Shown here: one piece after another, positions 27,459 to 39,648 of the stretch
Position numbering within the stretch: position 1 is the first letter of the stretch
Layout of the letters: each line of letters starts with the position of its first letter
Source of the DNA: Sphingopyxis sp. H050
GTDB lineage: Bacteria > Pseudomonadota > Alphaproteobacteria > Sphingomonadales > Sphingomonadaceae
Reading direction: 5' to 3'
DNA length: 64,000 nt
Assembly (NCBI RefSeq): GCF_001468265.1
Contig: NZ_LNRZ01000011.1
Coordinates: 1 to 64,000 of the forward strand
The notes under the pieces: model-generated
What the model saw: only the letters and a program-made list of their open reading frames with translations
What the model was told of the DNA's origin: nothing
Databases searched by the model: none
Program-made: the position numbers and the translations under genes

Positions 27459-27773
27459 TCAATCGCCGCGGCGGGCCTGGCGGTTCCAGACCAGATCATG
27501 TTCCTCGCCTTCGCCGGCGAAGAGCTGGGCGAAGATGGGGGCGGCAAATGTCGGATCGTCGAGCTTGACCGACAGATAGGGGCGCTTGTCCTGCGACTTC
27601 TTTTCCCAGGCGGCGCCGACTTCGGCCTCGCCGATGAAGACGCGGTGGCTGGGGGCGTTGCCGCTCGGATTGTCTTCCGGAACGATGCGAACCAATTTCG
27701 CTTGCACCGAGAGAGTGACGATCTGTCCCCGATACTCGCCGGAAACCTTCTTGAACGTGCCGATCCTGGCCAT
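27459..27773 (-). CDS. DUF736 family protein (second copy)
   Basis: 104-residue DUF736 protein with the full signature: MARIGTFKKV at the start, VGAAWEKKSQDKRPYLSVKL in the middle, DPTFAAPIFAQLF and HDLVWNR at the end. It is the most typical of the three copies in the window. The ATG at 27773 has an AAGGA site. A hairpin precedes the ribosome site and another follows the stop, so it is likely a single-gene transcript. Confidence 0.88.
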   Translation of the reverse strand: MARIGTFKKVSGEYRGQIVTLSVQAKLVRIVPEDNPSGNAPSHRVFIGEAEVGAAWEKKSQDKRPYLSVKLDDPTFAAPIFAQLFAGEGEEHDLVWNRQARRGD

Positions 27774-28095
27774 GATGCTTATCCTTTCCTTGGGCTCGGG
27801 CCGCACCAGCGCGGCCTCGATGCGCATCGATGGTCAGCAAGGGGCCGGTGCCGCAGCCGCCAGGCCCGCAGCGCAGCGGAGGACGGACACGGGCCGTCTT
27901 TCTTGTCTCGCGAGGAACGGCGGCACGCCGGGGGAAGAAAGTCGGTCATGGCCGTTGCGGCGTTCCGGACCAGCGCAGCGGCTTGCTGACAGATGGCGCA
28001 TTCCGGGAGGCCGTGCTGGCGTGGCCAGCGACCGGGAAGCGCAGAATGGCCAGGCCGTCCGCGACGAAGAAACACCGGCGGGTCCGGATATCGCG
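27774..28095. other. Intergenic leader region of the second DUF736 gene
   Basis: 322 bp with no gene I can support. Near its left end a GGCCGC/GCGGCC hairpin (27799-27804 with 27811-27816) precedes the DUF736 ribosome site. The rest is GC-rich, open in several frames by composition only. A stretch near 27870-27930 loosely resembles one near 62430-62500 (AGCGCAGCG..., CTCGCGA...), both upstream of minus-strand island genes. Confidence 0.5.
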
Positions 28096-28536
28096 CTATC
28101 GAACGGTCGGCTCGTCTCGCATCGCGCCGATTGACGACCGGTCTGCCGCCAGCGACCGCCAACTCGCAGAGGCCGCCGCGACCCCGACAAGAATCGCGAG
28201 ACAAGTTCGCCAACCGCCGTCGATACCGAGAAGGCCCGCCAGCGCCGTTCCCGCTCCCAGGCCCGCAGCGCCCGCCGGAGCCATGAAAAGCAATCCGATC
28301 AGGAGCCGGATATTTGCCGAGGTCGTTCGAGAAAACAGCCACCGCGCTGTCAGATGGAGCCCGATGCCGGTAAGCAGTCCCATCGCAAGTGCTGCGCCCC
28401 ATCCATATCCTTGATCGCGAAGGAGGTGGAAGGCGCAAAGGCCGAGGCAGACGGGCAAGGCCAAGGACGCCAACCGGAACAGCAGCCCGATCAGATAGAG
28501 CGCGGCGATACCGCCGAGGATGATCATCAGCGTCAT
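28096..28536 (-). CDS. Small integral membrane protein, unknown function
   Basis: 146-residue protein with four or five hydrophobic segments (MTLMIILGGIAALYLIGLLF; LALPVCLGLCAFHLL; LALMGLLTG-type helix; GLGAGTALAGLLGI). No family recognised. The start at 28536 is chosen because it begins directly with a membrane helix; an upstream codon adds ten unlikely residues. It lies on the same strand as the DUF736 gene, 323 bp away, and downstream of a 54-residue protein. Confidence 0.55.
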   Translation of the reverse strand: MTLMIILGGIAALYLIGLLFRLASLALPVCLGLCAFHLLRDQGYGWGAALAMGLLTGIGLHLTARWLFSRTTSANIRLLIGLLFMAPAGAAGLGAGTALAGLLGIDGGWRTCLAILVGVAAASASWRSLAADRSSIGAMRDEPTVR

Positions 28537-28659
28537 GGGCGTCGCCCCGCCGGGCGCGCCGACCACGACCTCGACGGCGTGATATGCCCGCCTGTCTCCA
28601 CAGCAATCGGGCCAGGACAGTGCCGCGAGCGGCGCTGCCCCGGACCGGGATGGACGCGA

Positions 28660-28824
28660 TCAGCGGCCGAAGGGGTCATATTCGCACACGATCGTGTCGG
28701 GATCGCCGTCGAACTCGTCGAGCGGCATCACCGAATAGCCTTTGACGGTTTCGATGAGGACGATGATGGTCATCATCGTGCGGGCAAGGTTCCAGCCGAG
28801 CGATTGGGCAGTGGAAAGCGGCAT
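28660..28824 (-). CDS. Small 54-residue island protein
   Basis: A short gene on the minus strand, 55 codons with stop. The protein opens MPLSTAQSLGWNLARTMM, has a hydrophobic stretch (MTIIVLIETVKGYSVM) and ends acidic (DEFDGDPDTIVCEYDPFGR). A GGAG ribosome site lies 8 nt before the ATG, and a 7-bp hairpin (28846-28864) precedes that site, as at other island genes. I recall similar proteins in sphingomonad islands but no function. Confidence 0.65.
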   Translation of the reverse strand: MPLSTAQSLGWNLARTMMTIIVLIETVKGYSVMPLDEFDGDPDTIVCEYDPFGR

Positions 28825-29165
28825 GGGTCAAGCTCCTGTCGTTGGGAGCGGGCCATTCCCGCTCGACAGTCGCCCCGCCGGTCGGGGGCAGGCCGCAATC
28901 ACCGCGAGCGAAGCTGCGGCCGCACGCGGAGCGTAGCGGACCCTTTACGGGTTGATTGAAGGAGGTCTGGCCTCGCACCCAGGGATCAGCGGCATTCGAG
29001 CGGGGATGGCCCGCACCCGCGGGCGGCGCCATCCCGCACCTCCGAACCCATGCTGGAAATTGACAAATGACTTACAAGAACGTCATAATGTGGATTATGG
29101 CTTATGTGTAAGGCAAAACTTGACTTTTGCGACGATTACGACCAAGGAAAACGAAAGGATGGTCG
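28825..29165. promoter_or_regulatory. Divergent region with the hipBA promoter
   Basis: 341 bp between the 54-residue gene and hipB. The left part is GC-rich and holds the leader hairpin GAGCGGG/CCCGCTC (28846-28864). The right part is AT-rich and holds the hipBA promoter and operator (29060-29112). No gene is seen. Confidence 0.65.
29060..29112 (+). promoter_or_regulatory. hipBA promoter with nested dyad operator
   Basis: TTGACA (29060-29065) and CATAAT (29084-29089) are 18 bp apart. The -10 is the left arm of a perfect palindrome CATAAT-GTGG-ATTATG (29084-29099). A second pair CTTACA/TGTAAG (29071-29076 and 29107-29112) has exactly the same centre, giving a nested two-fold operator, as expected for autorepression by HipB. 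Confidence 0.8.
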
Positions 29166-29516
29166 ATGGCCGACGAGACGACAAAAAAAATCCCACGCAG
29201 CTATTCGCGCTACACCCGCGAGGCTGTGCGCCTGCTGGGCGGGCTCATTCGCGCCCGGCGGATCGAACGGCGGCTGAGCGTTGAAGACCTCGCGACGCGC
29301 AGCGGCGTGTCGCGCGACATGATGCGCCGTATCGAGCAGGGCGACCCGCGCTGCGCCATCGGCCTCGTCTTCGAGGCGGCAGCGATCGTCGGGGTCGCGC
29401 TGTTCGACAGCGACCGGGACCGTCTCGCTGGACATCTCGCCGAGCAGGAAACGAAGCTGCGCCTGCTTCCCAAGGCCGTTCACAAGCCGCGATCCGAGGT
29501 GAAGGATGACTTCTGA
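29166..29516 (+). CDS. hipB: HipB-like XRE antitoxin
   Basis: 116-residue DNA-binding antitoxin. The XRE helix-turn-helix is LIRARRIERRLSVEDLATRS followed by GVSRDMMRRIEQG. It should neutralise the HipA kinase and repress the shared promoter. An AAAGGA ribosome site lies 6 nt before the ATG at 29166. It overlaps hipA by 11 bp, the usual coupling for such pairs. Confidence 0.87.
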   Translation: MADETTKKIPRSYSRYTREAVRLLGGLIRARRIERRLSVEDLATRSGVSRDMMRRIEQGDPRCAIGLVFEAAAIVGVALFDSDRDRLAGHLAEQETKLRLLPKAVHKPRSEVKDDF

Positions 29517-30780
29517 CGTCGCGCCAGCCGGCGAAGCCTTCGTCTGGATATGGCTGCCCGGGGCAACCGAGCCGGTCGTCGCGGGCAGGCTCGCGCGCGC
29601 GAGCGATAGCCGGCTCACCTTCAACTATGGCCAAAGCTATCTGGCCCGCGCGGATGCCATCGCGATCTACGAGCCCGAATTGCCGCTGCGCGCCGGCCTG
29701 ATCGAGGCGGCGAGCAAGATGCAGCTGCCAAGCGCGATCCGCGACGGATCGCCCGACGCATGGGGCCGGCGCGTCATCATCAACCGGATCGGCGGGCGCG
29801 ACGAAGGCGAGCTGGCTCCAGCCGAGCTGGACGAGTTGACCTATCTCCTCGAATCCGGCTCCGACCGCATCGGCATGCTCGATTTCCAGGCGTCGGCCAC
29901 CGACTATGTACCGCGCCAGCGGCAGAATGCGACGCTCGCCGAACTGATGGAGTCGGCCGAGCGCGTCGAGCGGGGCGTGCCGCTCACGCCCGAGCTCGAC
30001 CAAGCGCTGCAACATGGCACATCGCTTGGCGGCGCGCGTCCCAAGGCGCTGATCGACGATGGCGCGCGCAAATATATCGCCAAATTTTCTGCGGCAGCCG
30101 ACATCTATAATGTCGTGAAAGCCGAATATGTCGCGATGCGCCTCGCCGCGCGCGCGGGCCTCGATGTCGCACCGGTCAAGCTTGCGCGCGCGCTCGGCAA
30201 GGATGTGTTGCTCGTCGAGCGCTTCGACCGCGCACCCAAGGAGGACGATTGGACCCGGCGCGGCGTGGTGTCGGCGCTCACCCTCCTTGCCCTCGACGAG
30301 ACCGAGGCGCGTTATGCGAGCTATGAGGATCTCGCGACCGTGATCCGTCACCGGTTCGTCGATCCCGCAGCGACGCTCGCCGAACTTTACGCGCGCATCA
30401 TATTCAACATTCTGTGCGGCAACACCGACGATCATGCGCGCAACCATGCCGCCTTCTGGGACGGCGGGACGCTGGAGCTTACGCCCGCCTATGACATCTG
30501 CCCGCAAGGCCGCACCGGCGGCGAGGCGACGCAGGCGATGCTCATCCTCGGCAACCGGCGGTTCAGCCAATTGTCGCTGTCTCTCGAGGCCGCGCCCGTC
30601 TTTCACCTCGACGATGCGCGCGCACGCGCCATCATCGCGGGTCAGCAGGCTGCGATCGAGGCCCATTGGGATGCGGTGTGCGACGAAGCAGCACTCGGCG
30701 GCGCCGAGCGCGCGTTCCTGTGGCGGCGGCAGTTCCTCAACCCGTTCGCCTTCGAGGGTTTTGCCGCCGCCCCAGGCTGA
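29506..30780 (+). CDS. hipA: HipA-like serine/threonine kinase toxin
   Basis: 424-residue toxin of the HipA family. The classic E. coli enzyme phosphorylates glutamyl-tRNA synthetase and causes dormancy. The N-terminal HipA_1 region is followed by the ATP-contacting SLGGARPKALI, KAEYVAMRLAARAGLDV and VERFDR, the catalytic NILCGNTDDHARNHAAFW and the metal-binding LTPAYDICP. All key parts are intact, so it should be active. It may stabilise the element in the host population. A hairpin follows the stop. Confidence 0.9.
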   Translation: MTSDVAPAGEAFVWIWLPGATEPVVAGRLARASDSRLTFNYGQSYLARADAIAIYEPELPLRAGLIEAASKMQLPSAIRDGSPDAWGRRVIINRIGGRDEGELAPAELDELTYLLESGSDRIGMLDFQASATDYVPRQRQNATLAELMESAERVERGVPLTPELDQALQHGTSLGGARPKALIDDGARKYIAKFSAAADIYNVVKAEYVAMRLAARAGLDVAPVKLARALGKDVLLVERFDRAPKEDDWTRRGVVSALTLLALDETEARYASYEDLATVIRHRFVDPAATLAELYARIIFNILCGNTDDHARNHAAFWDGGTLELTPAYDICPQGRTGGEATQAMLILGNRRFSQLSLSLEAAPVFHLDDARARAIIAGQQAAIEAHWDAVCDEAALGGAERAFLWRRQFLNPFAFEGFAAAPG

Positions 30781-30823
30781 TCGTGGTCGCAGCATACCCC
30801 GATGCAATTGCACAAATCAGGTC

Positions 30824-30845
30824 GGCCCCGCTCGAAAGCGGGGCC
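30824..30845. terminator. Hairpin between convergent hipA and DUF736 genes
   Basis: A perfect 9-bp GC stem (30824-30832 with 30837-30845) has a CGAA loop. It lies between two convergent stops and may end both transcripts, but no T-run follows on either strand. Confidence 0.5.
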
Positions 30846-30856
30846 GGCACGGGCCG

Positions 30857-31177
30857 TCACGACGGCGGGTTCCAGATGATGACCTTCTTCATCGGATCGT
30901 CGCCCGGCGCATTGGCGATATTGCCGTAGATGGTGCCGAACTCGGGTGCCGAAAGCGACACCGACACATATTCGGCACCGGTGTTCTGCGAGAAGCGCTT
31001 CCAGCCGGCACCGAGCTCAAAGCCGTTCTTGCGGCTGACGATGCGGTAATCGGGCTCGCTGTCCTTGGCTTTGCGACCATTCGAGACGATCGCGATTGGC
31101 GCGGTGACGTTGAGGGTGGCGAGCGTGCCTTCGAAGCTGCCGTCCGCCTTGACGGTGAGATTTGCGATGGTGGCCAT
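30857..31177 (-). CDS. DUF736 family protein (third copy)
   Basis: 106-residue DUF736 protein, the most diverged of the three: MATIANLTVKADGSFEGTLA at the start, FELGAGWKRFSQNTGAEYVS in the middle, KKVIIWNP at the end. The ATG at 31177 has an AGGAGA site, and a perfect 7-bp hairpin (31198-31214) sits 7 nt before it. Family function is unknown. Confidence 0.87.
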   Translation of the reverse strand: MATIANLTVKADGSFEGTLATLNVTAPIAIVSNGRKAKDSEPDYRIVSRKNGFELGAGWKRFSQNTGAEYVSVSLSAPEFGTIYGNIANAPGDDPMKKVIIWNPPS

Positions 31178-31524
31178 GATTAAGTCTCCTGGGTTCGATC
31201 GGGACCATCCCGATGGCGCTTGCACGAGGGGCCGGGAGCCGCCGTCACCGGAACATCGTGACGGGGAACCCCGAACGGGGTTGACGGCCGGAGGCGATCC
31301 GAGGCCCATAGAAAAGCGCCCTAGAGGGGTGGACGATCGACCGGGGAGGCTTGCTGCCGCCGTCATTCATCGGCTATTGGACAAGGGCACTTGTGGCATC
31401 GGGCGCTACCTGTCTTTCCGCCACGACGATCCGCTGCAGCTCGGTAGCGCCTTGAAAGCGGCAGGCGCGTTTAAGGGGTCAGAGCTTGTCCTGACTCATT
31501 GTTGCCGGGATTGAGGATGCCGCC
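31178..31524. other. Intergenic region with leader hairpin and one repeat arm
   Basis: 347 bp without a supported gene. It carries the leader hairpin of the third DUF736 gene, ATCGGGA/TCCCGAT (31198-31204 with 31208-31214), a small GTCAG/CTGAC pair (31478-31482 with 31491-31495) and, at 31502-31512, one arm of an inverted repeat that flanks the next gene. Confidence 0.5.
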
Positions 31525-31814
31525 ATGGGCAAATATGATGCGCTTGGGAGCTTTTTGCGAAGGTGGAAAGTCCGCAACGACGCCCCTGGTGTCGAACTGA
31601 GCTTTGCCCAGATCGAGAGCATCGTCCGCGGCTTGTTGCCGCGCGCTGCGGCAGACCCGCAATGGTGGTGCATGGACGAGCAGGCCGAGCCTCCCCACCG
31701 ACGGGCTTGGCGCGAAGCGGGCTTCGATGCGATCGCCGACATGGCGGCCGAGCGTGTCTATTTTCAGCGGCGATAAAGCCCAATCCGGGAATCGGGGTGC
31801 ATGAATCCCGGCAA
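31502..31814. repeat. Inverted repeat pair flanking the DUF7662 gene
   Basis: TTGCCGGGATT at 31502-31512 and its exact complement AATCCCGGCAA at 31804-31814 bracket the 83-residue gene; bases beyond the 11-bp core are partly similar. It could mark a small mobile cassette or be two binding sites. Confidence 0.45.
31525..31776 (+). CDS. Small DUF7662-like protein
   Basis: 83-residue soluble protein resembling small proteins with a K-Y-D-x-L start (MGKYDALGSFLRRW), a central FAQIESIVRGLLPRAA segment and a WREAGFDAIADMAAERVYF end. These often occur singly near mobile genes; function unknown. An 11-bp inverted repeat lies on each side. Base composition is similar to its surroundings. Confidence 0.6.
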   Translation: MGKYDALGSFLRRWKVRNDAPGVELSFAQIESIVRGLLPRAAADPQWWCMDEQAEPPHRRAWREAGFDAIADMAAERVYFQRR

Positions 31815-31906
31815 TACTCGTGATGAAGCGGGCTGGTCCCTCATGGATAGCGGCGACGTCGGTGCTCGGCTTGTCAAGCGAGCGCCGCGCAATTACACGC
31901 GGGACC

Positions 31907-32347
31907 GTGCTCAAGTCGATCGCCCCCGCTCTGGACCGTCTCATGGCCGCGCTCTGCGTCGCATTGCTGATGTTCTATGTGGCAACGCTGCCCGCCAAAG
32001 CGGCTGATCAAATCCAGCACGCTCCGGCGCTGATGGTCGCGCACGACCATATTGGTCTGGGCAATTTTTCCGTCGATGCCGTGCACAACAGCGATGACGA
32101 TCACGCCAATCATACCGATCATCATGGCAGCGTGCCCGACGATGAGGATCAGCCGGGCGATCATCTCGCCGGCGGGCATCACCATCACGGCGACACCGGC
32201 CCAAACCTCCTTGTTCCCGACACCGCTTCCGCATCGGCCTTTGCACCGGTTGCCGGTCTCCATGGTATCGGCGAGGATCCGCATATCGCGGGGCTGCGAG
32301 CTATTGGACCCGAACGCCCGCCCAGAACCACCTCGCTGAACGCCTGA
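31907..32347 (+). CDS. Histidine-rich periplasmic protein at the head of the czc operon
   Basis: About 146 residues with a signal peptide (MAALCVALLMFYVATLPAKA region). The exported part is dense in His and Asp: NSDDDHANHTDHHGSVPDDE and AGGHHHHGD. Such segments bind Zn, Co, Ni or Cu ions, and a role as periplasmic metal trap feeding the pump fits its place upstream of czcC. The start is uncertain: a GTG at 31907 gives a sensible signal peptide; the frame stays open to 31820, and an ATG at 31943 is also possible. No formal family recognised. Confidence 0.6.
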   Translation: MLKSIAPALDRLMAALCVALLMFYVATLPAKAADQIQHAPALMVAHDHIGLGNFSVDAVHNSDDDHANHTDHHGSVPDDEDQPGDHLAGGHHHHGDTGPNLLVPDTASASAFAPVAGLHGIGEDPHIAGLRAIGPERPPRTTSLNA

Positions 32348-32367
32348 GTTCCCGCGCCTGCTGACAC

Positions 32368-32391
32368 GGCGTGGGATGTTCCCACGCCTTT
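32368..32391 (+). terminator. Hairpin between the His-rich gene and czcC
   Basis: A perfect 9-bp stem (32368-32376 with 32380-32388), 3-base loop and short T-run (to 32391). It may partly terminate or process the message ahead of czcC. It covers an upstream in-frame ATG of czcC at 32371, which supports the start at 32410. Confidence 0.6.
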
Positions 32392-32409
32392 CAGCGAGGC
32401 TGCTATCAC

Positions 32410-33689
32410 ATGTATTCCATATCTCGAGCGCGCTTCGGCGCGCATGCTATCCGCAGGGCCTTGCTCTGCGGGGGCGTCCTGCTGGCTGCCGCCGCGCAGC
32501 CCGTTTGGGCGCAAAATCTAAGTCTGGACGACGCACTATCGCGGGTTGCAACCAGCGATCCCGCTATCGTCGCCAATGCCGCTCGCCTCGAAGCCGCGGA
32601 CGCCGCCATCTTGCAGGCCGATGTTCGGCCACGCGACGTGGTCGGCGCCGATTTCGAGGATTTCGCTGGCACCGGCCCCTATTCTCCGCTGAACCGGTCG
32701 CAGACGACCGGCTGGTATGAGCGGACATGGGAGCGCGGCGGAAAACGCGAAGCGCGTATCGGCGCCGCGCGGGCAGATGTTGCCGTCGTCGGCGCCCAGA
32801 ACAGGGTTCGCCTGCTCGACCGTCTCGCACGCGTCCAAGCGGCGTGGGTGGAGGCCCTTGCCGCCGAAGCCGCGATCCCGGTCGCCGAGACCCGGCTGGC
32901 CGACCTCAAGCGCGTCGAACTCGATGTCGTGAAGCGCGTCACCGGCGCGCTCGACCCATGGTTCGCAGCCGAACGCGCACGGACCAATGTCGCGCAGGCC
33001 GAGATCGCCGTCGAACAGGCGCGCGAGAATGCCCGCATTGCGCGCGCGAATCTCGCAGCCTGGTGGGGCGGCACGGGTGACTTCAAACTCGATCCAGCCC
33101 TGTTCCAATCGTTCGAAGTGACGGTTCCGCCCGGTGGAGACTCGGCGGATGTTGCCGTTCTCGATGCAGAACGGGCCGCAGCCGAAGCGAAAGTGAAGCT
33201 CGCGGAGACCGGCAATGTCGCCGATCCGAGCGGCCGGGTCGGGTTTCGTCACTTCGGCGAAGGCAATGATTTTGCCGTCATGGTGGGTGGCTCGATCCCG
33301 CTCGGAACCAAGGCTGCCAATCGCGGCAATATCGTCCGGGCCGAGGCCGAACAGCGGGCGATCGAAGCGGACATTGCGGTGACGCGCGTCGAGATCGGCC
33401 GAGAGATCGACCGGCTCGTTGCCGAGCGAGGCCTGATCGCGGCGGAAATCAAACGGATCGATGCCGAGGTGTTGCCAAGCGCCAGCCGCGCCGTTCGCCT
33501 CATCCAGGACGGGCTCGCCCGTGGCGGCACCGCTTTCACGTTCCTCGAATTCAGCCAGGCGCAGACAGCCTTGAGCGAAGCGCGTTCGCGCCGCGTCGAG
33601 CTGCTGCGCCGCTTTCACCTTCTGGGCGTGCGGCTCGACCGGCTCACCGGCCGCCATGCGCCCCTTCTCGCGACGATGGAGACTGCGCG

Positions 33690-33693
<4 letters not shown>
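32410..33693 (+). CDS. czcC: CzcC-type outer-membrane efflux channel
   Basis: 427-residue TolC-like channel of the tripartite metal pump. A signal peptide (IRRALLCGGVLLAAAAQPVWA) is followed by long helical coiled-coil arms (AEIAVEQARENARIARANLA; SQAQTALSEARSRRVELLRR). The ATG at 32410 has a GAGG site about 10 nt upstream. It overlaps czcB by 4 nt, so the three pump genes form one coupled operon. Confidence 0.9.
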
Positions 33694-38172
<4,479 letters not shown>

Positions 38173-38181
38173 CCTTGATAC

Positions 38182-38204
38182 CCCGCGCGCTTCGCGCGCG
38201 CGGG
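38182..38204 (+). terminator. GC hairpin between czcA and hupE-like gene
   Basis: A perfect 9-bp stem (38182-38190 with 38196-38204) with a 5-base loop. There is no T-run, so partial termination or mRNA protection is more likely than full termination. Confidence 0.5.
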
Positions 38205-38231
38205 ATCTTCCCATTCACGGAGAATATTCGC

Positions 38232-38954
38232 ATGTTCGCAGCACAGTTCGCCCCGCCAGGGACGACCACTCGGAGGCTCCTGCTTGCGCTGAGCCTGATC
38301 CTTCTTATCCTCGCCGCCGGCGCCGACGCTTGGGCCCACAATGTCGCCGAGGGCGACAAGGGCTATATCCAGGAAAGCAGCGGCATCCTCTTCTGGCCCT
38401 TCGTCTATCTCGGTGCCAAGCATATGGTCTCCGGCTACGACCATCTGCTCTTCCTGTTCGGCGTCATCTTCTTCCTCTACCGGATGAAGGACATCGGCCT
38501 CTACGTGACGCTGTTCGCGATCGGCCACTCGACGACGATGCTGTTCGGCGTGCTCACCGGGACCAGCGCCAACGCCTATGTCATCGACGCGATCATCGGC
38601 CTGTCGGTCGTCTATAAGGCGCTCGACAATCTCGGCGCCTATCAGCGCTGGTTCGGCTTCCAGCCGAACACCAAGGCCGCGACGTTGATCTTCGGCTTTT
38701 TCCACGGCTTCGGCCTCGCCACCAAGATCATCGAGTTCGAGATCGCCAATGAAGGACTGATCCCCAACCTCCTCGCCTTCAATATCGGAGTCGAGATCGG
38801 GCAGCTGCTCGCGCTCGGGACCATCCTTATTCTCATGGGCTTCTGGCGCCGCACCCCCAGCTTCATGCGCCACGCCTTCGCCGTCAATGTGCTGCTGATG
38901 ACCGCGGGCTTCGTGCTCGTGGGCTACCAGCTTGCCGGCTACGCCATCAGCTGA
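38232..38954 (+). CDS. HupE/UreJ-like metal permease
   Basis: 240-residue inner-membrane protein of the HupE/UreJ family, whose members move Ni or Co. A signal peptide ends near AWAHN, leaving the conserved N-terminal histidine. Membrane segments carry HMVSGYDHLLFLFGVIFFLY, AIGHSTTMLFGV and FFHGFGLATKI, the His/Asp motifs of the family. The ATG at 38232 has a GGAG site 9 nt upstream. It follows czcA after a hairpin and probably belongs to the same regulon. Confidence 0.85.
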   Translation: MFAAQFAPPGTTTRRLLLALSLILLILAAGADAWAHNVAEGDKGYIQESSGILFWPFVYLGAKHMVSGYDHLLFLFGVIFFLYRMKDIGLYVTLFAIGHSTTMLFGVLTGTSANAYVIDAIIGLSVVYKALDNLGAYQRWFGFQPNTKAATLIFGFFHGFGLATKIIEFEIANEGLIPNLLAFNIGVEIGQLLALGTILILMGFWRRTPSFMRHAFAVNVLLMTAGFVLVGYQLAGYAIS

Positions 38955-38971
38955 TTCAAAGGAAATCCATC

Positions 38972-39589
38972 ATGTTCAACAGCCAGAAACCCCGCCTCGA
39001 AGATCTGCCGACCACCGGCCAGCTTCTTCGCGCCACCGCTCTTGCCATCGTCGCTGCCGGCGCGATCCTCATCGCCGTCGTTCTCCCCAGCGAATATGCA
39101 ATCGACCCGACCGGAGTCGGCCGCCAGCTCGGTCTTACCCAGATGGGCGAAGTCAAGACGCAGCTCGCCGAAGAGGCCGCGCGCGGCGCCGCGAACGCAG
39201 CCGCCGCCCCCGTTATCGCCATCGCCGAAGGGTCCGGGAAAAAAGCGTCGCCGCCGACGACGGGCGCCGTCCAGCGATCCGACGTCACAAAGCTCACGCT
39301 CGCGCCCGGCCAGGGCGCCGAGGTCAAGGCCGTGATGGCGAAGGACGCGAAGATCGCCTTCGACTGGTCGGTCGAGGGCGGTCATGTCAATTTCGACACC
39401 CACGCCGACGCGCCGGGCGTCGACTATCATAGCTATGGCAAGGGCAAGCAATCGACCGGAGAAAAGGGCGAACTTGTCGCCGCCTTCGACGGCAAGCACG
39501 GCTGGTTCTGGCGCAACCGCTCGGGCGCGCCCGTGACGATTACGCTGCGCACCGAAGGCGCCTATACAGACATCCGTCGCGTCGCCTGA
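38972..39589 (+). CDS. Single-pass membrane anchor protein of metal-efflux clusters
   Basis: 205-residue protein with one N-terminal membrane helix (TALAIVAAGAILIAVVLP) and an exported domain that is beta-rich at its end (IAFDWSVEGGHVNFDTHADA; DGKHGWFWRNRSGAPVTITL). Proteins of this type are annotated only as transmembrane anchors and recur beside HupE-like and czc genes. Function unknown; a periplasmic metal or pump-accessory role is inferred from context. It starts 17 nt after the hupE-like gene. Confidence 0.7.
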   Translation: MFNSQKPRLEDLPTTGQLLRATALAIVAAGAILIAVVLPSEYAIDPTGVGRQLGLTQMGEVKTQLAEEAARGAANAAAAPVIAIAEGSGKKASPPTTGAVQRSDVTKLTLAPGQGAEVKAVMAKDAKIAFDWSVEGGHVNFDTHADAPGVDYHSYGKGKQSTGEKGELVAAFDGKHGWFWRNRSGAPVTITLRTEGAYTDIRRVA

Positions 39590-39600
39590 CGCGGCACCGG

Positions 39601-39629
39601 ACCTCCGGTCGGCACGCGCGGCCGGAGGT
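39601..39629 (+). terminator. Hairpin before the NreB-like gene
   Basis: ACCTCCGG (39601-39608) pairs with CCGGAGGT (39622-39629), with a 13-base loop. This is the third hairpin at a gene junction of the czc region. Confidence 0.4.
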
Positions 39630-39648
39630 TCCAACGAGGGTCTATCCT

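Noticed and set aside
27779..28606. A 275-codon frame across the small membrane protein
   Set aside because: Arginine-rich shadow without domain features.
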